Shown here in pieces: positions 17,215-26,559 of a stretch of DNA of 64,000 bases (positions are counted from its first letter, which is position 1; every line of letters begins with the position of its first letter). Origin of the DNA: Nocardia alba NBRC 108234 (lineage in GTDB: Bacteria; Actinomycetota; Actinomycetes; Mycobacteriales; Mycobacteriaceae); the NCBI RefSeq assembly GCF_001612665.1, contig NZ_BDAX01000002.1:310001-374000 (forward strand), read 5' to 3'. The notes beneath the pieces are model-generated. The model saw only the letters and a program-made list of their open reading frames with translations. It had not been told where the DNA came from and did not search any database. Made by a program: the position numbers and the translations under genes.

Positions 17215-18405
17215 CGGTGTCTCCTCGGAATCGGGTGGTGCGGGTGCCGGGTCACCGGGACCGGGCAGGCCGCTGATCATGCGGGCGAGATGGGATCGGA
17301 CATCGCCGAGACTCAGAAGCTCGGCGAACAGCTGCCGGGCGGGTTCGACCTCGGGTCCGCCCAGCAGCAGCAGGGTCTGGGCGCGGATGTTGGTCAGGGT
17401 GCGGGCACCGACGGCGTGGCGGGTGCGGTGATAGCCGTCGAGTTCGGTCTCACCCGCGCGGCCGGTGACTGCGGCGATCAATCGGCCGGACAGGTCGGCC
17501 GCGTCCTGCAGGCCGAGGTTGAGGGCTTGGCCGCCCACCGGCATCTGTCGATGGGCGGCGTCACCGGCGAGCAGGACCCGACCCCGCCGATACCGGGTGA
17601 CCTGCTGGCTGTTGTCATCGAATGCGTTGCGCCATAAGGGAATTCCGTTGCCGATTCGTTCGCCCGTTACCTGTTGCCAGGCGTCGGCGATCTCGGTGAA
17701 CTCGGGTTCCCCACCTACGGCGCGCGGTTGGGCACCGTAGACATGCACCATCACCCTGGTACTGCCGTCGGGCCAGCGTGAGGACACCGCGAGCCCGTTC
17801 GGGAGTCGCTCGAAACGTCGGGCCGGGATATCGATTCCGGCCACGTCGGCTCGCAACATCTCCCGGGTGGCCTCCGCGCCCGTCAGTTCGAACCCGGCCA
17901 GTGCGCGCACGGTGCTGCGTTCACCGTCACAGCCGACCAGATAGCCGCCCCGGTGCTGGTGCCGTTCGCCGTTCGCGGTGACGGTTTCGACCAGGACCTC
18001 GTCCGTTCGCGCGGTCACGGCGGTGACCCGGTGCCCACGCCGCAGCACCGCGCCCGCCGCACGCGCCCGGTCCGCGAGCACCTTTTCGAGCCGGACCTGC
18101 GGGCACTTCCACTGGCCGGAGAACCGGTGGCCCGGATCGGCTTCGGTCAAATCCAGGCGCAATCCGCCGAAGTGTCCCGGACCGCCGTCGGGCAGCTCAC
18201 CGAGCCGGTCGAGCACGCCCCGCTCGGTGAGCACGTCCATGGTGCGGGCGTGCAGGGTGGAGGCCCGCGATTCGGTGGTGGGAGTGCTGCGCTGTTCCAC
18301 CACCGTCACGCGGACGCCCGCGCCGGCCAGATCGCCGGCGAGCAGCAACCCGACCGGCCCCGCTCCGACGATCAGGACATCGGTGTCATCGACGGGCTTC
18401 GGCAT
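16450..18405 (-). CDS. PgaM-like fusion: FAD monooxygenase + SDR reductase
   Basis: A 651-residue two-domain enzyme. Residues 1-384 form an aromatic-ring FAD monooxygenase: GxGxxG in 'LIVGAGPVGLLLAGDL' (11-26), 'GCDGERSTVR' (158-167) and the GD motif '[19 protein letters not shown]' (278-296). Residues 398-651 form a complete SDR with 'ALVTGSSRGIG' and catalytic 'YSMTK'. Between them lies a Pro-rich linker (381-397). The same fusion is known in angucycline pathways (PgaM), where the oxygenase part hydroxylates and the SDR part reduces a keto group. The FAD part lacks the C-terminal thioredoxin-like domain present in PgaE. An internal gene starts at 17214 (separate entry). Overlaps the aromatase gene by 20 nt. 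Confidence 0.9.
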   Translation of the reverse strand: MPKPVDDTDVLIVGAGPVGLLLAGDLAGAGVRVTVVEQRSTPTTESRASTLHARTMDVLTERGVLDRLGELPDGGPGHFGGLRLDLTEADPGHRFSGQWKCPQVRLEKVLADRARAAGAVLRRGHRVTAVTARTDEVLVETVTANGERHQHRGGYLVGCDGERSTVRALAGFELTGAEATREMLRADVAGIDIPARRFERLPNGLAVSSRWPDGSTRVMVHVYGAQPRAVGGEPEFTEIADAWQQVTGERIGNGIPLWRNAFDDNSQQVTRYRRGRVLLAGDAAHRQMPVGGQALNLGLQDAADLSGRLIAAVTGRAGETELDGYHRTRHAVGARTLTNIRAQTLLLLGGPEVEPARQLFAELLSLGDVRSHLARMISGLPGPGDPAPAPPDSEETPMSLTNKTALVTGSSRGIGAATARGLAAKGALVAVHYVDNEAAARETVEAIENDGGRAFSVRAELGTTGGVHELFLGLEQGLKERTGQTTLDILVNNAGVTTPAGVAPEDVTPEDFDRLFAVNVRAPFFIVQRALGLLPEGGRIINISSGLTRFASPDQVAYSMTKGAVEQITLHFARHLAPRGITVNSVAPGITNNGSAVFDIPEAVEQMAQFSAFKRVGEAVDVADVVTFLATDEARWITGAFIDATGGTLLG

Positions 18406-19333
18406 AGTTCTTGGCGTGGTTCAGCGTGGCCCGGCTGTTGCCCCCGAGCGCCTCGCGCAGAAAGGTCCGTGCCTCGGGCACTCCGGCGTCGGGACCGAGG
18501 ATCTCGGTGATCCGCGCCGCCTCGATGATCACCGTGTGCTGCGAGGACGCGGTGGTCGTGCCGTCGGGGTTGGTCCGGAACTCCCAGTAGCCGGTGTGCA
18601 GAGCCATCAGGGCGGGCAGCGTGGTCTGCTTGTAGGCGATCCGGTGCTGGGGGAAGCAGACCCGAACCGATTCGGTGGTGTGGCTCGAGCCGTCCTTGGT
18701 CAGGGTGTCCATGCGCAATACCTGCACACCGGGGGTGTTCTCGGTCAGCTGCACCGAGGCTACGTGCGGCAGGCGCTCGGTCCACCGGTCCGCCTCGTTG
18801 ACGAAGTCGTAGACATCGCTTGCCGCACCGGCGATCTCGACCGAGTCGACGAACGACAGGGTCAGCTCGGCGGTCCGCACCGCCGACTCCACCGCGGCCT
18901 TGAGACCGGGCAGTTCGGCGCGGCTGTTGTCGTCGACCGCTTTCTCGATCCACGCCAGCCCGTCGGGATCGTCGTCGATGGCGCGGTAGGAGTGCAGCAA
19001 CCGCAGCTCGGTCCCCCCGTCCTCGCGCGGTTCGATGATCCAGGTGCCGCTCATCTGCGCGACCGGAGGCGCGGATACCTCCTGCCAGAACGTGATTCGC
19101 AGTTGTTCGGGTTCGAGCACGCGGCGTGAGATCCAGGTTTTGGGTTCACCGTTGGCGGTGGCCCAGATCTGGATCCGTTCCTCGTTGCCGTCGTGTTCGA
19201 GCTGGGTCACATACACCGAGGGCGGGAAGAGCCGGGGCCAGTTCTGCACCTCGGCCAGCAGCCGGTACACCTCGGTGGGCGGGGCGGCCACGGTGATGGT
19301 GTGCTCTACCTCGCGGGTGGTCTGGGTCGTCAT
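18386..19333 (-). CDS. Didomain polyketide aromatase/cyclase
   Basis: A 315-residue protein of two SRPBCC (START-like) repeats, about 1-150 ('EVEHTITVAAPPTEVYRLLAEVQNWPRLFPPSVYV') and 160-315 ('SVEIAGAASDVYDFVNEADRWTERLPHVASV'). Didomain aromatase/cyclases act after C-9 ketoreduction and aromatise the first ring of the folded ACP-bound polyketide by dehydration, the reaction assigned to JadD/ActVII-type proteins. The ATG at 19333 has AGGAG upstream. The start overlaps nothing, while the 3' end overlaps the fusion oxygenase by 20 nt. Confidence 0.92.
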   Translation of the reverse strand: MTTQTTREVEHTITVAAPPTEVYRLLAEVQNWPRLFPPSVYVTQLEHDGNEERIQIWATANGEPKTWISRRVLEPEQLRITFWQEVSAPPVAQMSGTWIIEPREDGGTELRLLHSYRAIDDDPDGLAWIEKAVDDNSRAELPGLKAAVESAVRTAELTLSFVDSVEIAGAASDVYDFVNEADRWTERLPHVASVQLTENTPGVQVLRMDTLTKDGSSHTTESVRVCFPQHRIAYKQTTLPALMALHTGYWEFRTNPDGTTTASSQHTVIIEAARITEILGPDAGVPEARTFLREALGGNSRATLNHAKNYAEARR

Positions 19334-19362
19334 GGGAGTCTCCTGGTGCTCGTCGACCGGAA

Positions 19363-20145
19363 TCAGAAATTGCCGAGTCCGCCGCAGACGTTGAGCGCCT
19401 GCGCGGTGATGGAGGCGGCCAGATCGGACGCCAGGTAGCCGACCAGGCCGGCCACCTCCTCGGGGGTGGAGTAGCGGCCGAGCGGGATCTTGGCCTCGAA
19501 CTTGGTGAGAATCGCGTCCTCGGTGGTGTCGTAGGCCGCGGCGTAGCCGGACCGAACCCGTTGCGCCATGGGCGTTTCCACATAGCCGGGGCACACGGCG
19601 TTGACCGTGATCCCGGTGGGGGCCAGCTCGTTGCCCAGTGCCTTGGTGAACCCGACGACGCCGTGCTTGGATGCCGAGTACGGCGCTCCGAGCACCACGC
19701 CCTGCTTGCCTGCCGTGGAGGCGATGTTGATGATGCGGCCGCGCTGTTTGTCGCGCATGCCGCCGGTGGTCAGCACCTCGCGGCTGGCCAGGAACACGCT
19801 GTTGAGGTTGGTCGCGATCACGTCGGACCACAGTTCCTCGGTGAGGTCGGCGGTGACGCCGCCGCCGGAGCGGCCCGCGTTGTTGACCAGCACGTCCACC
19901 GGGCCGTACCGGTCGACCGCGGCCCGCACGAACGCCGAGATGTCCTCAGCCGCACGGACATCGGCGGTGGTGCCGTCCACCTCGAAGCCCTCGCCGCGCA
20001 GTTGCGCGACGGTGTCGGCCACGGCTTCCTTGTTGCGCGCGCACAGGAACACCCGGTGTCCCTGCCCGGCCAGCGCACGAGCCGAGGCCAGTCCGATACC
20101 GCTGGTGGCGCCGGTGACCAGGGCCACCCTGTCGTCGTTGGTCAT
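19363..20145 (-). CDS. ActIII-type C-9 polyketide ketoreductase
   Basis: A 260-residue NADPH-dependent SDR strongly resembling ActIII: 'ALVTGATSGIGLASARAL' cofactor loop, catalytic Ser143, Tyr156 and Lys160 in 'YSASKHGVVGFTKALG', and the tail 'ITAQALNVCGGLGN'. It reduces the C-9 keto group of the nascent chain on ACP, fixing first-ring regiochemistry. The family 'GRPGGG' motif beside the substrate (Pro94 in ActIII) is 'GRSGGG' here, a Ser at residue 93. ATG 20145 has AGGAG 7 nt away; an earlier in-frame start at 20166 lacks one. Confidence 0.93.
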   Translation of the reverse strand: MTNDDRVALVTGATSGIGLASARALAGQGHRVFLCARNKEAVADTVAQLRGEGFEVDGTTADVRAAEDISAFVRAAVDRYGPVDVLVNNAGRSGGGVTADLTEELWSDVIATNLNSVFLASREVLTTGGMRDKQRGRIINIASTAGKQGVVLGAPYSASKHGVVGFTKALGNELAPTGITVNAVCPGYVETPMAQRVRSGYAAAYDTTEDAILTKFEAKIPLGRYSTPEEVAGLVGYLASDLAASITAQALNVCGGLGNF

Positions 20146-20178
20146 GTCTGTACTCCTGTCGGGCAATCGGTTTCGCGC

Positions 20179-20442
20179 TCAGCTGGGCTGTGGCGCTTCG
20201 AGCAGCTGTTCGTTGACCAGATCGACCAGCGCGCGCGGCGTGGTCACGGCGACGACGGCGTCGTCATCGAGGGTCACGCCGAATTCGCGCTTGATCCGGC
20301 CGGTGGTCTCGAGCAGCGCCAGCGACTCGTAACCGAGGTCTTCGAACTCGATCTCGGCGAATTCGCCGTCGAGGCCGGGGCTGTCACCGCTGCCTTCTCG
20401 CAGGATGCGGCGCAGATCGTCGAGTGTGAACAGTGTCGACAC
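20179..20442 (-). CDS. Type II PKS acyl carrier protein
   Basis: An 87-residue four-helix carrier. Ser40 in 'FEDLGYESLALLETTGRI' is the phosphopantetheine site. It tethers the growing polyketide and serves the KS alpha/beta pair encoded immediately upstream. GTG start at 20442 preceded by a purine-rich AAAGGAAA. No phosphopantetheinyl transferase gene is in the window, so activation depends on one elsewhere. The gene order KS-CLF-ACP-KR-ARO is the usual minimal PKS order. Confidence 0.94.
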   Translation of the reverse strand: MSTLFTLDDLRRILREGSGDSPGLDGEFAEIEFEDLGYESLALLETTGRIKREFGVTLDDDAVVAVTTPRALVDLVNEQLLEAPQPS

Positions 20443-20456
20443 GGGCTTTCCTTTCC

Positions 20457-21680
20457 TCAGGGGCGAAGGTGCTGGGGGCCGCGAACGACCATGACGGAGT
20501 TGAATCCGCCCACCCCGCGAGCGATCACGAGCGCGGTCCGCACGGGTGCGGGCCTGACCTCGGTGACCAGGTCGAGTTGGTAGTCGGCGGCGAGATCGGT
20601 GCCGATGGTCGGCGGGATCACGCTGTCGCGGATGGACAGGAAGGCGGCGGCCAGGTCGAGCGGTGCGGCGCCCGAATAGAGCCGTCCCGTCATGGTTTTC
20701 GGCGCGGTGACCGGCACGCCACGCGCACCGAACACCGCGACCAGAGCGTCGGCCTCGATCCGGTCGAGTTCGGCGATGCCGGCGGCATCGGCGAAGACGA
20801 CGTCGATCTCGGCGGGAGTGACCCCCGCGTCGCCCAGGGCGAGTTCGATGGCCCGGCGGAGTCCGGGCTCGCCCGGACCGTCGGGACGCGGGTCGACGGT
20901 CGCCGCGTGTCCGGCGATCTCGCCGTAGATCTGCGGCGCCTCGCGTTGTCTCGCGTGCTCGGCGTCTTCGAGGACGAGCAGCGCACCGCCCTCACCCGGG
21001 ACGTAGCCGCCCGCCTGCGCATCGAAGGGCAGGTAGGCCCGGTCCGGGTCGGTGACGGTACTCAGGCCGCCGCCCGCCAGCTGTGCCACCCACCCCCACG
21101 GGCAGATCGAGGCATCGACCGCGCCGGTCACCACCAGCGCGGTGCCGCGCCGAATCTGCCTGCGCGCCTGGGCAACCGCGTCCAGCCCACCGGCCTGGTC
21201 GCTGACCACCACACTGCTCGGCCCGCGCAACCCGTTGCGGATGGAGATCTGTCCGCTGTTCACCGCGTAGAACCACGCGAAGGACTGGTAGGCGCTCACG
21301 TACTCGCCGCCCTTGCTCCACAGGGCGCGCAGTTCGTTCTGCCCGAACTCGAAGCCGCCCGAACTGCTGGCGGTGATCACGCCCGCGGCGTAATCGGGAA
21401 GTTCGTCCGGTCGCACGCCCGCGTCGGCGAAGGCCCAGTCCGCGCTCACCAATGCCAGGCGCGTCATCCGGTCGGTCTGTGGCAACAGTCTGCCCGGGAG
21501 GAGCTCTTCGGCCTCGAATCCGGTGATCTCCCCGGCCAATTGCGCGGGATAGGACTGCGGGTCGAACCGGGTGACCCGGCGGATCCCGGTACGCCCGGCC
21601 AAGGTGGCGCTCCAGTACTGTTCCAGCCCGAGACCGGTCGGCGCGGCGACGCCGAGCCCGGTCACCACCGCGGCGGTCAT
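20457..21680 (-). CDS. Chain length factor (KS beta)
   Basis: A 407-residue thiolase-fold partner of KS alpha. The active-site Cys is replaced by Gln162 in '[14 protein letters not shown]', the hallmark of chain length factors, which makes it non-condensing but able to decarboxylate malonyl-ACP and set chain length. '[22 protein letters not shown]' is conserved. The exact chain length cannot be read, but the tailoring genes suggest a decaketide. ATGA overlap with KS alpha ensures 1:1 synthesis. Confidence 0.95.
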   Translation of the reverse strand: MTAAVVTGLGVAAPTGLGLEQYWSATLAGRTGIRRVTRFDPQSYPAQLAGEITGFEAEELLPGRLLPQTDRMTRLALVSADWAFADAGVRPDELPDYAAGVITASSSGGFEFGQNELRALWSKGGEYVSAYQSFAWFYAVNSGQISIRNGLRGPSSVVVSDQAGGLDAVAQARRQIRRGTALVVTGAVDASICPWGWVAQLAGGGLSTVTDPDRAYLPFDAQAGGYVPGEGGALLVLEDAEHARQREAPQIYGEIAGHAATVDPRPDGPGEPGLRRAIELALGDAGVTPAEIDVVFADAAGIAELDRIEADALVAVFGARGVPVTAPKTMTGRLYSGAAPLDLAAAFLSIRDSVIPPTIGTDLAADYQLDLVTEVRPAPVRTALVIARGVGGFNSVMVVRGPQHLRP

Positions 21681-22954
21681 CGCCGGCTCCGGAAGGGATC
21701 GGCGAGCACGACAGCGCTCTGGAATCCACCGAAACCGCTGCCCACCGACAGCACCACGTCGACCCGGTGGTCACGCGCGGTCAAGGGCACATAATCCAGA
21801 TCGCATTCGGGATCGGGATTGTGCAGGTTCGCCGTGGGCGGCACCACGTTGTTGACCAGCGCCAGTACCGACGCCGCGATCTCGATGGACCCGATCGCGC
21901 CGAGCGAATGCCCGACCATCGACTTGATCGAGCTCATCGGCGTGCGGTAGGCGTGGTCACCCAAAACACGCTTGACCGCGGCGGTCTCGTGCCGATCGTT
22001 CTGTTTGGTGCCGGAACCGTGCGCGTTGATGTAGTCGATCTCGGTGCCCTCGATCCGGGCCTGGCCGAGTGCGGTGCGGATCGCCTCGGCCATCTCCTTG
22101 CCGTCCGGGCGCAACCCGGTCATGTGGAAGGCATTGGATCGGGTGGCGTGTCCGGCCAATTCGGCGTAGATCGTCGCGCCACGTTTGCGCGCGCTCTCCA
22201 GTTCCTCCAGCACGAACACCGCCGCGCCCTCGCCGAGCACGAAGCCGTTGCGGCTGGCGTCGAACGGCCGCGACGCGTGCGCGGGGTCGTCGTTGCGCGG
22301 CGTGGTGGCCTTGATCGCGTCGAAGCAGGCCACGGTGATCGGGCTGATCGGCGCGTCGGTGGCGCCGGCGATCATCACATCCGCCCCGCCTTCGCGCAGT
22401 ACTTCCGCGGCGTAGCCGACCGCGTCCAGACCGGAAGTGCACCCGGTGGACACCACGGTCGACGGGCCCTGCGCGCCGACGGCCCAGGCCACTTCGGTCG
22501 CGAACGAACTCGGGACGAAGTAGTTGTAGAGATGCGGCACCGCGTAGGTGTGATCGACCAGTTCCAGCCGCCCGCCGTCACTGACGGTGCGGTACTCCTC
22601 ATCGAGGCCCATCGTGGCGCCGACCGCGCTGCCGATGGTGACACCGGTGCGGAACGGGTCGATGTCGTCGAATTCGAGCCCACTGTCGGCGACCGCCTCG
22701 CGGGCACTGACCACCGCCAGTTGCGCAGCCCGGTCCATCCGCCGGATCTCCTGCGGGGTCAGGCCGTGTGATTCGGGATCGAAGTCGATCTCGGCGGCCA
22801 CCTGGGAACGGAACGGCGCCGGGTCGAACAGCGAGATCCGTCCGGTCGCGGTGCGGCCGTTGGAGATCAGGTCCCAGAAGCTCTTGGTACCCACCCCGCC
22901 GGGCGCGGTGACGCCGACGCCGGTGATCACCACCCGGCGTTCCGGGGCGCTCAT
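21677..22954 (-). CDS. Ketosynthase alpha of type II PKS
   Basis: A 425-residue condensing enzyme with nucleophile Cys172 in '[15 protein letters not shown]', His312 in '[12 protein letters not shown]' and His349 in '[12 protein letters not shown]', the complete Cys-His-His triad. It performs the repeated decarboxylative Claisen condensations on malonyl-ACP. '[17 protein letters not shown]' is the usual conserved block. Start at 22954 overlaps the cyclase stop by 4 nt. KS alpha sequence is the best marker for placing the product class by phylogeny. Confidence 0.96.
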   Translation of the reverse strand: MSAPERRVVITGVGVTAPGGVGTKSFWDLISNGRTATGRISLFDPAPFRSQVAAEIDFDPESHGLTPQEIRRMDRAAQLAVVSAREAVADSGLEFDDIDPFRTGVTIGSAVGATMGLDEEYRTVSDGGRLELVDHTYAVPHLYNYFVPSSFATEVAWAVGAQGPSTVVSTGCTSGLDAVGYAAEVLREGGADVMIAGATDAPISPITVACFDAIKATTPRNDDPAHASRPFDASRNGFVLGEGAAVFVLEELESARKRGATIYAELAGHATRSNAFHMTGLRPDGKEMAEAIRTALGQARIEGTEIDYINAHGSGTKQNDRHETAAVKRVLGDHAYRTPMSSIKSMVGHSLGAIGSIEIAASVLALVNNVVPPTANLHNPDPECDLDYVPLTARDHRVDVVLSVGSGFGGFQSAVVLADPFRSRR

Positions 22955-23277
22955 CGCGCGTTCCAGTCGTAGAAGCGGTGCGCCATCGCGTCCGCCGGTG
23001 AGCGCCAGGTCTTCGGGTCGTAGGCCTCGATGAACGGTTTCAGATCCTGGCTGATCCGCACGAAGCGGTCGTCGGTCTTGGCATCCTCGATTCGTTCGCC
23101 GCCGTTGTCCTCGTCGAAGTCCTGCAGGTGGAAGTACAGGCCGCGGTAGTGGAAGAGCTGGCGACGGCGCGTGCCCATCCGGTGCGGCAGCTCGGTGGTG
23201 TCGAATTCCCGGAACAGTCCGGCGACATCGCCCGCGGACGCGAGGTCCATGCGGGCCACGATCAGTGTGCTGAACAT
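22951..23277 (-). CDS. TcmI/JadI-type polyketide cyclase
   Basis: A 108-residue ferredoxin-like-fold cyclase of family PF04673: '[40 protein letters not shown]' with the basic cluster typical of the family and '[12 protein letters not shown]'. In TcmI the enzyme closes a late ring; in angucycline clusters JadI-type members close the fourth, angular ring. Coupled to KS alpha by an ATGA overlap. With the didomain aromatase it gives two cyclases, the usual number for an angucycline cluster. Confidence 0.9.
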   Translation of the reverse strand: MFSTLIVARMDLASAGDVAGLFREFDTTELPHRMGTRRRQLFHYRGLYFHLQDFDEDNGGERIEDAKTDDRFVRISQDLKPFIEAYDPKTWRSPADAMAHRFYDWNAR

Positions 23278-23300
23278 TGACTTCCCCTTCTCTCGGATGT

Positions 23301-24755
23301 TCATCGGGCCGGCCCGAACCAGCGGTCCAGGGCGGTCGGTAGGTCGTCGTGTGTACCGGGGGCGACCCAGGCCACATGGCCGTCGGGCCGCACCAGCAGC
23401 GCGGTGGTGCGCGCGTCGGCGTCGATGGGTTCGGTGGCGGTCGCGGTGACCACGTCGATGCGGTCGGTCCACGGCTGCGCCCGGCGGCGCAGTGCCGGGT
23501 TGTCGGTGAGATCGAGCAGAACGCCCCGCCCCGGCCGCAGCAGGGCAGCGGTGTCGGTGGCCTGGGCACCGCGCACGAGCCCGCGCCGTGGCAGCCGCGC
23601 ACCCAAGAGCGGATGCGACCCCCCGCCCACGTCGTAGCGGATGTCGAGACCGCTCACCCGGGCCGCGAGATGACGCTCCACGGCGGGATAGGCGACGAGC
23701 TCGCGCAGCACCTCACGCAGTGGCCCGACCTCCTCGCCGCCGAGAATGAACAGGCTCTGCGCCTTCGTGTTGACCAGCAGCCGTTGTCCGACCGGGTGGC
23801 GTTCCCCGTGGTAGGTGTCGAGCAGGGCGGTCGGCGCCTTGCCGCGGACCACCGCGGCGAGCTTCCAGCCGAGGTTCACCGCGTCCTGGATGCCGGTGTT
23901 CATCCCCTGCCCACCGGCGGGCAGGTGCACGTGCGCCGCGTCGCCCGCGAGCAGGACCCGCCCCCGCCGGTACTCGGTGACCAGCCGGGCGGCGTCACCG
24001 AAGGCGCTCACCCACACCGGTTCCGCGTGCGAGATGTCGACATCGGTCAGTCGCTTCCAGACATCGGCGACCTCGGCGAAATCCGGTGGGCCGGTGCGGC
24101 GCCGGGGTGCGGCGCCGCGTTCGCCGACGATGATCCGGTAGGCCCCGTCGGGCAGCCGGGCGCTCATCACCATGCCGCCGGATACCTGCTGGCCGATCAT
24201 TCGCGGCGCGATCTCCACCCCGCGGACATCGGCGAGCAGCAGTTCGGTAGTGGCCGGGGTGCCGGGGAAGTCGAACCCGGCGGCCTTGCGCACCACGCTG
24301 CGACCACCGTCGGCGCCGACGAGGTAGTCGGCCCGCAACGACGCGTGTTCCGCGAAATGCACGGTGACGCCGTCGGTGTCGCTGTCGAGTCCGACCACTT
24401 CGTGTCCGCGCCGGATATCGGCGCCCAGCTCCCGCGCCCAGGCCTCCAGCACCGCTTCGGTGGTCGACTGGGGTACGACGCGGGGTGCTTGCAGCGGTGC
24501 GCCGAGGACGGTGAGGTCGAGCGGGATCCCGCCGAAGTGCCCCGCCGAACCGGTCTCGAGTTCGCCGAAGCGGCCGAGTAGTCCGCGCTGGTCCAGCACT
24601 TCGGTGGTGCGCAGGGTCAACCCGATGCCGCGCGATTCGCCGGTGCGGGCGGGCAAGCGGTCGACGACGATCACGTCGACGCCCGCCAGTCGCAGTTCCC
24701 CGGCCAGTGTCAGCCCGGTCGGGCCCGCACCTGCCACGATGACCGCAGTGTTCAT
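23301..24755 (-). CDS. PgaE-like angucyclinone FAD monooxygenase
   Basis: A 484-residue group A flavoprotein. FAD motifs: '[21 protein letters not shown]' (5-25), '[19 protein letters not shown]' and '[31 protein letters not shown]'. A C-terminal thioredoxin-like domain ('[14 protein letters not shown]' to '[13 protein letters not shown]') is present. Many stretches match PgaE, the enzyme that carries out C-12 and C-12b hydroxylations of angucyclinones, from memory of that family. It acts on the tetracyclic product after release. ATG at 24755 has AGGAGG upstream. Together with the PgaM-like fusion this is the strongest indicator of an angucycline product. Confidence 0.92.
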   Translation of the reverse strand: MNTAVIVAGAGPTGLTLAGELRLAGVDVIVVDRLPARTGESRGIGLTLRTTEVLDQRGLLGRFGELETGSAGHFGGIPLDLTVLGAPLQAPRVVPQSTTEAVLEAWARELGADIRRGHEVVGLDSDTDGVTVHFAEHASLRADYLVGADGGRSVVRKAAGFDFPGTPATTELLLADVRGVEIAPRMIGQQVSGGMVMSARLPDGAYRIIVGERGAAPRRRTGPPDFAEVADVWKRLTDVDISHAEPVWVSAFGDAARLVTEYRRGRVLLAGDAAHVHLPAGGQGMNTGIQDAVNLGWKLAAVVRGKAPTALLDTYHGERHPVGQRLLVNTKAQSLFILGGEEVGPLREVLRELVAYPAVERHLAARVSGLDIRYDVGGGSHPLLGARLPRRGLVRGAQATDTAALLRPGRGVLLDLTDNPALRRRAQPWTDRIDVVTATATEPIDADARTTALLVRPDGHVAWVAPGTHDDLPTALDRWFGPAR

Positions 24756-24775
24756 GGTTTCCTCCTGAATCCCGT

Positions 24776-26530
24776 TCATGCCGCATGACTTCCGGAGTCG
24801 TCGAGCCGGCACAGCGTGGTGCCCGAGCTCACCGTCGTGCCGACGGTGGCGGTCAGATCGCGCACGATGCCCGGCCGGTGCGCGGTGAGCGGCTGTTCCA
24901 TCTTCATGGCCTCGAGGACGGCGACGAGGTCACCGGATTCGACCCATTGCCCTTCCGTCACAGCGATTTTCACGACCGTGCCCTGCATCGGCGCGACCAG
25001 CGCGTCGGAGGCGGCGATGCCACGTCCGCCACGCTCGGTGCGAGGGTTTCGGCGCGGTGTCGCCGGACCCGTGCCGATCCGGTCGGGTGCGGGCAGCGAC
25101 ACCTCGACCCGCCGGCCGCTGATCTCCACGACCACCGTCTCCCGCTGCGGTTCGGGTGGCGTCTGCCCCGCGATGTCCTCGGCGGCGATGTGGTTGTCGA
25201 AGTCGGTCTCGATCCAGCGGGTGTGCACGGTGAACGGCGCGCCGGTGAAGGCCGGGTCGTCGAGTACTACCCGGTGGAACGGCAGTGTGGTCGCGACGCC
25301 GTCCACGGTGAGCTCGGCGAGCACCCGGCGCGAGCGCGCCAGTGCTTGCTCCCGGTCGGCACCGGTGACGATCACCTTGGCCAGCAACGAGTCCCAGGCC
25401 GGGCCGATCACCGAACCCTGTTCCACACCGGCGTCGACACGCACCCCCGGACCCGAGGGCGCGACGAACGTCGTCACGGTGCCCGGTGCGGGCAGGAATC
25501 CACGCCCCGGGTCCTCGGCGTTGATGCGGAACTCCACCGCGTGACCGCGCGCCGCTGGGTCGTCGTAGCCAAGCGGTTCACCGCGCGCGATCCGGAACAT
25601 CTCCCGAACCAGGTCGATACCGGTCACTTCCTCGCTCACCGGATGTTCGACCTGCAGCCGGGTGTTCACCTCGAGGAACGACAGCGTCCCATCACGCCCG
25701 ATCAGGAACTCGCAGGTGCCCGCGCCCACGTACCCCGCCTCGGACAGGATCGCCTTCGACGCCCGATACAGCTCGTCGCGCTGGGCGCCGGTGAGGAACG
25801 GCGCCGGCGCCTCCTCCACCAACTTCTGGTGCCGACGCTGCAACGAGCAGTCCCGTGTCGATACCACCACCACGTGCCCGAAAGCATCAGCGAGGCACTG
25901 GGTTTCCACGTGACGCGGCTGCTCGAGGTAGCGCTCCACGAAGCATTCGCCCCGGCCGAAGGCGGCGGTGGCCTCGCGCACAGCGGCGTCGAACAGTTCG
26001 GCGATCTCCGCACGCTCGCGTACGACCCGCAACCCGCGACCGCCGCCACCGTGTGCGGCTTTGATCGCGATCGGCAGTCCGTACCGGTCGGCGAAGGCAA
26101 CCGCTTCGCCCGCGCCCGCTATCGGATCGCGCGTGCCGGGCACCAGCGGAGCGCCCACGGCCTCGGCGATCCTCCGGGCCGACACCTTGTCACCGAGCGC
26201 GCGGATCGCCGCGGGCGGCGGGCCGATCCAGGTGAGACCGGCATCGAGCACCGCCTGCGCGAAATCGGCGTCCTCGGAGAGGAATCCGTATCCCGGATGC
26301 ACCGCGTCCGCTCCGGCGGCGACCGCGACGCGCAGCAGCTTCGCGGCGTCGAGGTAGCTGGTCGCCGGTGTGTCCCCGCCCAGCGCGTACGCCTCGTCGG
26401 CGAGCCGCACATGCGGTGCGTCCCGGTCGGGTTCGGCGTAGACCGCGACCGCGGCCAATCCTTCGTCGCGGCACGCGCGCACGACGCGGACCGCGATCTC
26501 GCCCCTGTTGGCGATGAGTACCTTGCGCAT
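24776..26530 (-). CDS. Acyl-CoA carboxylase alpha subunit (biotin carboxylase-BCCP)
   Basis: A 584-residue two-part enzyme. The ATP-grasp biotin carboxylase spans residues 1-450 ('[20 protein letters not shown]', '[10 protein letters not shown]', '[13 protein letters not shown]', '[14 protein letters not shown]'). The C-terminal carrier domain holds biotinyl Lys543 in '[10 protein letters not shown]'. It carboxylates biotin with bicarbonate and ATP; the beta subunit at 14841-16412 then forms malonyl-CoA. Finding alpha at one end and beta/epsilon at the other end of the polyketide genes suggests a dedicated complex. A Pro/Arg linker lies near 485-510. Confidence 0.94.
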   Translation of the reverse strand: MRKVLIANRGEIAVRVVRACRDEGLAAVAVYAEPDRDAPHVRLADEAYALGGDTPATSYLDAAKLLRVAVAAGADAVHPGYGFLSEDADFAQAVLDAGLTWIGPPPAAIRALGDKVSARRIAEAVGAPLVPGTRDPIAGAGEAVAFADRYGLPIAIKAAHGGGGRGLRVVRERAEIAELFDAAVREATAAFGRGECFVERYLEQPRHVETQCLADAFGHVVVVSTRDCSLQRRHQKLVEEAPAPFLTGAQRDELYRASKAILSEAGYVGAGTCEFLIGRDGTLSFLEVNTRLQVEHPVSEEVTGIDLVREMFRIARGEPLGYDDPAARGHAVEFRINAEDPGRGFLPAPGTVTTFVAPSGPGVRVDAGVEQGSVIGPAWDSLLAKVIVTGADREQALARSRRVLAELTVDGVATTLPFHRVVLDDPAFTGAPFTVHTRWIETDFDNHIAAEDIAGQTPPEPQRETVVVEISGRRVEVSLPAPDRIGTGPATPRRNPRTERGGRGIAASDALVAPMQGTVVKIAVTEGQWVESGDLVAVLEAMKMEQPLTAHRPGIVRDLTATVGTTVSSGTTLCRLDDSGSHAA

Positions 26531-26559
26531 GGTCGCTGCTCCCTGTCGCCGGGGCCCGG

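Noticed and set aside
16450..18405. Idea that the oxygenase-SDR fusion is a sequencing error joining two genes
   Set aside because: The join lies in one clean frame with a Pro-rich linker, and the same fusion exists in angucycline PgaM proteins.
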